From a bacterium (GTDB lineage: Bacteria > Gemmatimonadota > Glassbacteria > GWA2-58-10), in the NCBI GenBank assembly GCA_021372515.1, contig JAJFUG010000187.1, positions 1 to 6,539 of the forward strand: a stretch of 6,539 nt of DNA, written 5' to 3'. Each line of letters starts with the position of its first letter. Position 1 is the first letter of the stretch. Position numbers and translations under genes: made by a program. Below the pieces are notes generated by a model. That model was not told the DNA's origin. It was given only the letters and a program-made list of their open reading frames with translations, and ran no database searches. Shown here one piece after another: positions 1 to 5,063 of this stretch.

Positions 1-1383
1 CCGGCCCGCGTGGCTGAACGCCACCGCCGTGTGGTGCGGGAAATGACCGCCGATCAGCACGTGACGGTAGAAGCGCGCCATCTGCGGCACCGCGATCACC
101 CCTATCCCACCGAACGACTGCGGGTCCATCTCCAGCACCTCGCCCTGGGCGGCGTAGGCCCCCAGGCTGCAATCCGCCGCGCCCTGCAGGCGGAAAATAG
201 TGACCGGCCCCGGACGGAGCGCGCCCTCCAGGGTGCCGCGGGTGATATCCGGCTCCCGCCCCGGTTCCATCAGACGGTGCATGATCAGCTGGTGCTTGAG
301 GCAGAAACCGGTCATGCAGACCGCCGGCGTGTTGCCGCAGTGGAAGCCCATGAACAGGTCATCCGCGCGGTAGTCGGCCACCACCGGGCCGGCTTTCTCG
401 TACATCTCGCGCGGCACGCTGTTGTTGATATCGAGCAGCGTGGCGGGCGAACCGGAGGCCACCGTGGCCATGTACTGGCTGAGCGCGCCGTAGAGGTCCA
501 CCTCGCAGGCCACCGGCATGCCGCGGGCGGCCAGACGGCTGTTCACGTAGCAGGGCACGCAGCCGAAGTATTTCTCGAACGAGGGCCAGCACTTGTTGGC
601 GAACACCGCGTAACGGCTTGCCCCCAGGTTCCGCTCGCAGAAACCGGTCAGGGCCAGCTCCAGGCGGGCCAGACGCTCAAGCAGGGTGCGGTCCTGGCCG
701 CCGCCCAGCTCGCGCTCCATGTCTTTCATCACTGCAGCGGTGGCCGGGTAGCCCTCGGCCTGACAGTAGATGTCGTAGAGGTCCAGCTCACTGTTTTCCA
801 TCACCTCCACGCCCAGGTCGTAGAGCGGCTTGACCGGTGCGTTGCAGGCCAGGAAATCCTGAGGCCGCGGCCCGAAGCTCATGATCTTGAGGGCCCTCAC
901 CCCCAGCACCACGCGGGCCACCGGGACAAACTCGCCGATCCGCCTGGCCGCCTCGGCGGGGGTGGCCACAGGGGACTCGGGGATATGCACCCGCAGGCCG
1001 CGCAGGCCGCAGTTGTAGGAGGCGTTGAGCAGCCCGCAGTAGGCGTCCCCGCGGCCCTCCACCAGACCGTCCGCCATCTGCTCGGCCGCGGCCACGAGCA
1101 TCACCGGCCCGTCGAACCGCTGCGCCAGAAGGCTGAGCGGCCCTTCCGGCCCGAAATTGCCCAGGTAGATCACCAGGGCGTTGGCCCCCTTGTCACGCAG
1201 CTCGGCCTCGGCTGTGGCCAGGTCTTTCTCGCCCTCCAGCACGGTGGAGCATTCCAGCACATCCAGTCCGAGCTTGCGGCATTCGGCCGCCACGCGCCCG
1301 CGGCGGCGCTCCGAAAGCTCCCTGGGGAAACAGTCGCGGCTCACCGCCAGCAGGCCGATTTTGACTTCCGGGATATTGTTCAT
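1..1383 (-). CDS. L-fucose/L-arabinose isomerase-like protein (FucI-type), 3'-partial
   Basis: The minus frame is open from the ATG at 1383 to the window edge: 461 codons with no stop, so only the extreme C-terminus is missing if the protein has the family's usual size of about 480 residues. It starts MNNIPEVKIGLLAVSRD, a Rossmann-like N-terminal strand. Recognisable family segments are FANKCWPSF (261-269), CEVDLYGALSQYM (293-305), LLDINNS (316-322), FHCGNTP (347-353) and GGHFPHH (445-451). Glu294 and Asp318 are 24 residues apart, the same spacing as metal ligands Glu337 and Asp361 of E. coli FucI. The third ligand, a histidine, is probably in the 447-451 cluster. Known for the family: Mn-dependent cytoplasmic aldose-ketose isomerisation of L-fucose, D-arabinose or related sugars. 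The true substrate is not readable from sequence; the nearby araB makes L-arabinose a reasonable alternative. An in-frame ATG at 1404 is possible, but the ATG at 1383 has the better ribosome binding site. Family call is firm, substrate is open. Confidence 0.88.
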   Translation of the reverse strand, partial: MNNIPEVKIGLLAVSRDCFPRELSERRRGRVAAECRKLGLDVLECSTVLEGEKDLATAEAELRDKGANALVIYLGNFGPEGPLSLLAQRFDGPVMLVAAAEQMADGLVEGRGDAYCGLLNASYNCGLRGLRVHIPESPVATPAEAARRIGEFVPVARVVLGVRALKIMSFGPRPQDFLACNAPVKPLYDLGVEVMENSELDLYDIYCQAEGYPATAAVMKDMERELGGGQDRTLLERLARLELALTGFCERNLGASRYAVFANKCWPSFEKYFGCVPCYVNSRLAARGMPVACEVDLYGALSQYMATVASGSPATLLDINNSVPREMYEKAGPVVADYRADDLFMGFHCGNTPAVCMTGFCLKHQLIMHRLMEPGREPDITRGTLEGALRPGPVTIFRLQGAADCSLGAYAAQGEVLEMDPQSFGGIGVIAVPQMARFYRHVLIGGHFPHHTAVAFSHAGR

Positions 1384-1388
1384 CTTTT

Positions 1389-1393
1389 CCTCC
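1389..1393 (-). promoter_or_regulatory. Ribosome binding site of the FucI-like gene
   Basis: On the minus strand the sequence reads GGAGG-AAAAG-ATG, a strong Shine-Dalgarno core 5 nt before the ATG at 1383. The upstream in-frame ATG at 1404 has no comparable motif, so this site decides the start. Confidence 0.75.
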
Positions 1394-1495
1394 GGTGTTT
1401 CCATCTCAGGTCACAACCCAAGCAGAAATGAAAGCGCACAACCCAAGGCCTATTCAGCAAGTCCCGGCGTTATCGTAGGGGCGGGATATATCGCA

Positions 1496-1534
1496 GCCTT
1501 TTACAGGGGCACGGCATCGCATGCCCCTAAAGGC
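1496..1534. repeat. Bulged 13-bp inverted repeat
   Basis: The left arm is GCCTTT (1496-1501), a 3-nt bulge TAC, then AGGGGCA (1505-1511). The right arm is TGCCCCT (1522-1528) directly joined to AAAGGC (1529-1534). Apart from the bulge the arms are perfectly complementary over 13 bp around a 10-nt loop. On the plus strand it is followed by ATTTTC, which is slightly terminator-like, but no plus-strand gene leads into it. In the minus-strand transcript it would lie in the leader of the FucI-like gene, 113 nt or more before its ATG. Confidence 0.7.
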
Positions 1535-1540
1535 ATTTTC

Positions 1541-1566
1541 GTTCTCTTGGTTACGGTCAAGAGAAC
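1541..1566. repeat. Perfect 9-bp palindrome with 8-nt spacer
   Basis: GTTCTCTTG (1541-1549) and CAAGAGAAC (1558-1566) are exact reverse complements separated by GTTACGGT. It sits 6 nt from the preceding hairpin and about 160 nt upstream of the FucI-like start. It could be a dyad operator for a sugar regulator, an RNA hairpin, or part of a dispersed extragenic repeat. The sequence alone does not decide. Confidence 0.7.
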
Positions 1567-1656
1567 CAGAAACCATTGGGGGGCCGTAAACTCGCCCCAG
1601 CATCGGCTGATTTATTGCCTCCGGTGTGCATGGGGATCTTTCACGCTGCCTTCAGC

Positions 1657-1690
1657 GCCGGGCGGCGCTGCCGCGAATCGCCCGCCCGGC
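1657..1690. repeat. GC-rich 9-bp inverted repeat
   Basis: GCCGGGCGG (1657-1665) pairs perfectly with CCGCCCGGC (1682-1690) across a 16-nt loop. It overlaps by two bases the next inverted repeat (1689-1708), so both full stems cannot form at once. Confidence 0.6.
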
Positions 1691-1708
1691 CGCGAGGCTA
1701 CCCGCGGC
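1689..1708. repeat. GC-rich 6-bp inverted repeat
   Basis: GCCGCG (1689-1694) pairs with CGCGGC (1703-1708) around the 8-nt loop AGGCTACC. In GC-rich DNA a 6-bp stem can arise by chance. It is listed because it abuts the 1657-1690 repeat and lies in a gene-free stretch. Confidence 0.45.
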
Positions 1709-1762
1709 TTCGGTGTGCACGGGGCGTCTACTCCGCTCCCGTGGTGAGGCTCAAACATACGG

Positions 1763-1795
1763 CCCCCGAGCGGCCCTGTGGGCCGCTTCCGGGGG
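1763..1795. repeat. Strong GC hairpin downstream of araB
   Basis: CCCCCGAGCGGCCC (1763-1776), a TGT loop, and GGGCCGCTTCCGGGGG (1780-1795) form a 7-bp inner stem (GCGGCCC/GGGCCGC) and an outer CCCCCG/CGGGGG stem, separated by a 1-against-3-nt internal loop. It lies about 85 nt beyond the araB stop in the direction of transcription. No T-run follows on either strand, so it is not a standard intrinsic terminator. It could still stall polymerase, protect the 3' end of the upstream message, or be a REP-like element. Confidence 0.65.
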
Positions 1796-1880
1796 AAAGC
1801 ACGGGCATCCAACCTAATCACTAACCATCCGGACTTCCCACCCTTGGCTCAAAAATGAGAGGAGAATTCAGGCACCCCCT

Positions 1881-3551
1881 CTACTCGGCCACGCCGCGGG
1901 TCTGCTCCTCGACGAAAGCGCCCAGACGGTTGTAGTCCGCGTAAAGGCGGTCGTAGATGGCTTTCCGTCCGGCATCCGGCAGGTACTCGCGCTCGAACCC
2001 GGCATCCATCGCGGCCTGGGCCGAGGATACATCCGGGTAGAGCCCGGCCGCCACCGCGGCGAACATGGCCGCCCCCAGGGCGCAGGCCTGGTCGCATGCC
2101 GACACCCCGATCCGGCAGCCGAACACATCGGCCAGCACCTGCATGGCGAAGGGGTTCTGACGGGCCACGCCGCCCAGGGCTATGACCCCCTGAATCGGCA
2201 CACCCTCCTGCGCGAAACGCTCCACGATCTTGCGCGCCCCGAACGCGGTGGACTCGACCAGGGCGCGGAAAATCGCCGGGGCCGTGCTGCCCAGGGTCAG
2301 GCCGGTGATCGCCCCGCGCAGGCGCTGGTCGGCGAACGGGGTGCGGCGGCCGTTCAGCCAGTCCAGGGCCAGGATGCCGCTGGAGCCGGGGGCGAGTCTC
2401 TCGGCGCCCTCGGTCAGGGCGGCGTAGATGCCCTCGCGCAGGGCGCGCTCCAGGCTTTCGGTTTTCTGCGGCACCTCGGGCACGTGGCTGAGCGGCCACA
2501 GAAGCAGCGAGCGCAGCCAGGCGAACACATCCCCGAACGCCGACTGCCCGGCCTCCAGGCCGAGCTGGCCCGGTATCACCGAGCCGTCCACCTGGCCGCA
2601 GATACCCCGCACCAGCTTGCCCTCCAGGCCCTCGTGCGGCGCCACCAGGATATCGCAGGTCGAGGTGCCGATAACCTTGGTCAGGATGTAGGGACGGATG
2701 CCCGCGCCCACCGCACCCATGTGTGCGTCGAACGCCCCCACGGCCACGGGCAGGCCGGCGGGAAGGCCCAGACGCGCGGCCCATTCCGGGCAGAGATGCC
2801 CGGCCAGCTTGTCCGAGGTGAAAGTCTCGCTGTAAAGGCGCGGGCGCAGACCCTCCAGGCGCGGGTCGAGCCGGGCGAGGAACGTCTCGGACGGCAGCCC
2901 GTCGAACGAGGCGTGCCACATCGCCTTGTGCCCGGCGGCGCAGCGGCTGCGTTTCACCTGCCGCGGGTCATCCAGCCCGCAGAGCAGGGCCGGGATCCAG
3001 TCACAGTTCTCCATCCAGGTCCAGGCCGCCGCGGCCACCTCAGGGTCGGAGCGCAGCACGTGCAGGATCTTGGACCAGAACCACTCCGAGCTGTACACCC
3101 CGCCCGAGTACATCGTGAAATCCACTCCGCCCCAGGAGCGGGCCAGGTCGTTGATTTCCTCGGCTTCGGCCACCGCGGTGTGGTCTTTCCAGAGGATGAA
3201 CATGGCGTTGGGGTTGTCTTTGAACTTGGGGTGCAAGGCCAGGGGCATGCCCTTGCGGTCCAGCGGCCCCGGGGTGCTGCCGGTGGTGTCCACGGCCAGT
3301 CCGCACACCAGACTGGCCGCGCCGTGGGGGGCGCGCTCCAGGGCCCCGCGCACGCTGGCGGTCAGGGCCTCGATATGGTCAAGGGGATGCTGACGGAACT
3401 GGTTGCGGGAGGAATCGCAGTAGCGGCCCTGGCTCCAGCGCTCGAAACGGGCCACAGCGGTCGCCCGCTCGGCCCCGTCCGAGGCGTCCACCAGCAGCGC
3501 ACGCACTGAATCCGTGCCGAAATCTATGCCGAGCACCAGGTTTCTCTCCAT
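1881..3551 (-). CDS. araB: L-ribulokinase AraB
   Basis: This 556-residue cytoplasmic kinase should phosphorylate L-ribulose to L-ribulose 5-phosphate with ATP, the second step of bacterial L-arabinose catabolism. It is close to the 566 residues of E. coli AraB and spans FGGY N- and C-terminal domains. Visible features: phosphate-binding loop GIDFGTDS (8-15); WKDHTA (121-126); YSGGVYSSEWFWSK (148-161); KRSRCAAGHKAMWH (200-213); FDAHMGAVG (274-282), whose Asp275 is the expected catalytic base; KVIGTSTCDI (292-301); GQVDGSVIPG (319-328); GLEAGQSAFGD (331-341); and the C-terminal ALGGVARQNPF (458-468). An in-frame ATG at 3611 would overlap rhaI and add 20 residues. The ATG at 3551 is preferred because it places the ATP loop near residue 10, as in the family, and has a Shine-Dalgarno sequence. 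It follows rhaI by 46 nt, which suggests one transcript. AraA and AraD are not seen in the window. Confidence 0.95.
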   Translation of the reverse strand: MERNLVLGIDFGTDSVRALLVDASDGAERATAVARFERWSQGRYCDSSRNQFRQHPLDHIEALTASVRGALERAPHGAASLVCGLAVDTTGSTPGPLDRKGMPLALHPKFKDNPNAMFILWKDHTAVAEAEEINDLARSWGGVDFTMYSGGVYSSEWFWSKILHVLRSDPEVAAAAWTWMENCDWIPALLCGLDDPRQVKRSRCAAGHKAMWHASFDGLPSETFLARLDPRLEGLRPRLYSETFTSDKLAGHLCPEWAARLGLPAGLPVAVGAFDAHMGAVGAGIRPYILTKVIGTSTCDILVAPHEGLEGKLVRGICGQVDGSVIPGQLGLEAGQSAFGDVFAWLRSLLLWPLSHVPEVPQKTESLERALREGIYAALTEGAERLAPGSSGILALDWLNGRRTPFADQRLRGAITGLTLGSTAPAIFRALVESTAFGARKIVERFAQEGVPIQGVIALGGVARQNPFAMQVLADVFGCRIGVSACDQACALGAAMFAAVAAGLYPDVSSAQAAMDAGFEREYLPDAGRKAIYDRLYADYNRLGAFVEEQTRGVAE

Positions 3552-3555
3552 TTCG

Positions 3556-3561
3556 CACCTC
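3556..3561 (-). promoter_or_regulatory. Ribosome binding site that sets the araB start
   Basis: The minus strand reads GAGGTG-CGAA-ATG, with the GAGG core 6 nt from the ATG at 3551. It supports this start over the in-frame ATG at 3611. Confidence 0.65.
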
Positions 3562-3597
3562 ACGTCTGAAATTGATCCGGGTCGGAAATTGTCCAGT

Positions 3598-4851
3598 TCA
3601 GGCGCGCTCACGCTCCAGCTTTTCCTGTACGCCGCTCTCGCGGTAGGCCGCGAGCGGGCAGGGGTGCAGGCCCTGACGGTGGTAGGCCTCCATCACGACC
3701 GGGGCCGTGTCGGCGTGCAGAAGGGCGCGCTCGTACTCGACATTGGCCGTTAGGGGGTCGGGGTTGCGGCGGGCCGCGGCCAGGGCTTCGGTGTCCAGAA
3801 GCAGCGCCCGGGCGAACGAGCGCTTGAGCGCATCCAGCGACTTGAGCACCGAGGGAATGCGCGCCTCGGCGCGGGCCATCTGGTCCAGGGCCAGGCTCCA
3901 GTTACGACCCGGGTCCGCGTTCAGCACCACGCCGCCGGTAACCAGCTCGCTGAAAATCCGGGCCAGCTCGTAGTTCGCCTCCACCGAGTGGTCGTCATCC
4001 GCCGCGTAGCGCGTGTTGAAATGGAACCCGCCGCGCACGCCGAAAGCGATCAGGGTCGCCACGATCTGCTCCACATTGGTGCCGTGGTGATGGTGGCCCA
4101 GGTCGATCAGCACCGCGCCCTTGTCGCCGAAGATGCGGGTCAGCTCGCGCGAGACCCCCCAGTCGGGCACGCTGGTGCTGTAGGTGCCGGGCTCGAACAC
4201 CTTGTACTCGATCAACACGCGGTCCAGCTTGTCGCGCACCGGCTGCGGGGTGCGGCCCCAGACCTCGGCCAGGGAGTCGGCCAGAAGGCGCACTTTCTCG
4301 CCCAGGCCGCGCTGGCCGGGGTAGTTGGTCCCGTCCGGGAACCACAGGCTTACCACGCCCCCGGCCAGCTCGACGGCGATCCGCGCGGCCAGGACAGTCT
4401 GCTCGATGAAGCGCTCGCGCGAGGAGTCATCCCGCGTGCTCAGGCTGCCGTCCCCGCTGCCGGCCAGGAAATAGGTCGGGTTGATCGAGCCCAGGCGCAG
4501 GCCGTGGGCTTTTAGCAGGTCTGCCACCTTGCGCGCCACCTCGAAATCGCCGTTCAGCCCATCCGCGCTTAGCGACCAGAGCACATGCACGCCCACCGCG
4601 GGCGTGGAGCGGGTGAGGCCGTGCACCACCGCGGCATCCGCCGCGATCTCGTCCATGTTGCGCGCCGCTCCTCCTCCGCCCGCGCCCTCGAACCGTCCGC
4701 CGCCGCCGAACCCGGCCCAGAACTGCCACGCCGGCACCTCCACCTCCAGCAGCGCGGTCTGCTCCACGGCCCGTTCCACGGCCACCTCACCAAAGCAGGC
4801 CTTCAGGTACTCCAGGCCCTTGATCCGCAACTGATCCAGTGAATGACTCAT
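3598..4851 (-). CDS. rhaI: L-rhamnose isomerase, Pseudomonas stutzeri (RhaI) type
   Basis: This 417-residue TIM-barrel enzyme should convert L-rhamnose to L-rhamnulose in the cytoplasm; relatives act broadly on aldoses and ketoses. All metal ligands known from P. stutzeri L-RhI can be placed with one constant offset of four residues. The structural metal site is Glu215 (LIEYKVFEPG), Asp250 (LIDLGHHHH), His277 (GGFHFNTR) and Asp323 (SLALDQM). The catalytic metal site is His253, Asp285 and Asp287 (YAADDDHS). His89 (GVHVLWS) and the substrate-pocket segment LWFPDGTNYPGQ (169-180) are also present. A Gly-rich stretch at 48-61 replaces the GGTRF-type loop of the family. The start is the ATG at 4851, with a Shine-Dalgarno sequence 7 nt upstream. 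The gene stops 46 nt before araB, probably in the same transcript, and follows the FGGY kinase after a 212-nt gap. It is unrelated in subfamily to E. coli RhaA. Confidence 0.94.
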   Translation of the reverse strand: MSHSLDQLRIKGLEYLKACFGEVAVERAVEQTALLEVEVPAWQFWAGFGGGGRFEGAGGGGAARNMDEIAADAAVVHGLTRSTPAVGVHVLWSLSADGLNGDFEVARKVADLLKAHGLRLGSINPTYFLAGSGDGSLSTRDDSSRERFIEQTVLAARIAVELAGGVVSLWFPDGTNYPGQRGLGEKVRLLADSLAEVWGRTPQPVRDKLDRVLIEYKVFEPGTYSTSVPDWGVSRELTRIFGDKGAVLIDLGHHHHGTNVEQIVATLIAFGVRGGFHFNTRYAADDDHSVEANYELARIFSELVTGGVVLNADPGRNWSLALDQMARAEARIPSVLKSLDALKRSFARALLLDTEALAAARRNPDPLTANVEYERALLHADTAPVVMEAYHRQGLHPCPLAAYRESGVQEKLERERA

Positions 4852-4858
4852 TCCGTAG

Positions 4859-4864
4859 CTCCTG
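4859..4864 (-). promoter_or_regulatory. Ribosome binding site of rhaI
   Basis: The minus strand reads CAGGAG-CTACGGA-ATG, a good AGGAG core 7 nt before the ATG at 4851. Confidence 0.75.
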
Positions 4865-4963
4865 ATTCTTTTGTAGCCCTGACTGAATATCGAAGAGATT
4901 TTTATTGAATCGTTTGTCCTTCAATTTGGCCCGGACCGCCGTACGCCGGAAACCAGGCTGCCC

Positions 4964-5000
4964 ATCTCTCCATTTGAAAAAGAGGGGCCAAGGGGGGATT
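4964..5000. repeat. Candidate dispersed intergenic repeat
   Basis: The block combines CTCTCC, TTTGAAAAAGAGGGG and a terminal GGGGGGATT. This resembles the degenerate 'CCCCCTTTTTCAAAGGGGG' sequences that litter intergenic regions of many bacterial genomes and that conceptual translation renders as PPLKKGG or similar. Here the plus-strand frame gives LHLKKRGQGGIP. Only a 4-bp CTCT/AGAG pairing remains, so any original palindrome is degenerate. Recognition is from memory of such elements, not from a search. Confidence 0.35.
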
Positions 5001-5010
5001 CCAATTAATC

Positions 5011-5030
5011 GGGCGGTATGTATGCCGCCC
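5011..5030. repeat. 6-bp GC hairpin downstream of the FGGY kinase
   Basis: GGGCGG (5011-5016) and CCGCCC (5025-5030) flank TATGTATG. In the minus-strand transcript the hairpin lies 33 nt past the kinase stop and is followed by GATTAATTGG, an AT-rich but not T-run tail. It may act as a weak terminator or processing site between the kinase and rhaI. Confidence 0.5.
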
Positions 5031-5063
5031 CTGCGGCTGCCTACGGCCCGTGCAAGCTGTCAT

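Larger units (their letters stand above)
1622..1724. repeat. Pair of 14-bp near-direct repeats 89 nt apart
   Basis: CGGTGTGCATGGGG at 1622-1635 and CGGTGTGCACGGGG at 1711-1724 differ at a single base. They bracket the two GC-rich hairpins at 1657-1708. This may be the trace of a small duplicated or inserted repeat unit, but with only two copies visible the meaning is uncertain. Confidence 0.5.
1384..1880. other. 497-nt intergenic region rich in inverted repeats, no gene supported
   Basis: This stretch separates the araB stop from the FucI-like start. I find no ORF on either strand with a protein-like sequence or a family motif. Short open frames exist at about 1576-1824 (plus) and 1612-1821 (minus), but their translations are rich in Arg, Pro, Gly and Ala and coincide with the GC hairpins. 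The region contains at least five inverted repeats (1496-1534, 1541-1566, 1657-1690, 1689-1708, 1763-1795) and a 14-bp near-direct repeat (1622-1635 and 1711-1724). Any promoter for the FucI-like gene must lie here, but I see no convincing -35/-10 pair. No hairpin on the minus strand is followed by a clear T-run, so a classical intrinsic terminator for araB is not evident. Confidence 0.7.
4852..5063. other. Intergenic leader upstream of rhaI
   Basis: This 212-nt gap lies between the FGGY kinase stop and rhaI. Its rhaI-proximal part (about 4862-4927) is noticeably AT-richer than the rest of the window, which fits a promoter or regulatory leader. I cannot name a -35/-10 pair with confidence. 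A small dyad, TTGAA (4905-4909) and TTCAA (4920-4924) around 10 nt, lies in it. The distal part holds a GC hairpin (5011-5030) and a block with G-runs (4964-5000). Frames that read through the gap on the plus strand show no protein-like content. Confidence 0.5.

Noticed and set aside
10-1431. Plus-strand open frame of 473 codons antisense to the FucI-like gene
   Set aside because: Its translation is His-, Arg-, Ala- and Gln-rich with no family motif, while the opposite strand gives a protein with clear isomerase motifs. Long antisense frames are expected where GC-rich codons dominate.
1612-1821. Small minus-strand frame of 69 codons between araB and the FucI-like gene
   Set aside because: No ribosome binding site stands out, the composition is Arg/Pro/Gly-rich, and it coincides with the GC hairpins, so coding is not supported.
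1746-1853. Direct repeat GGCTCAAA at 1748-1755 and 1846-1853
   Set aside because: At eight bases with two copies it is too short to be distinguished from chance in this window.
1849-1860. Possible terminator CTCATTTTTGAG just after araB
   Set aside because: The stem is only four base pairs and the T-run is in the loop rather than after the stem.
1849-2919. Minus-strand open frame of 356 codons overlapping araB in another frame
   Set aside because: It is an Arg/Gly/Pro-rich out-of-frame reading of araB. The araB frame carries all the kinase motifs.
2484-3509. Plus-strand open frame of 341 codons antisense to araB
   Set aside because: It is the shadow of araB codons; it is low-complexity, lacks motifs and lies wholly within a highly conserved kinase gene on the other strand.
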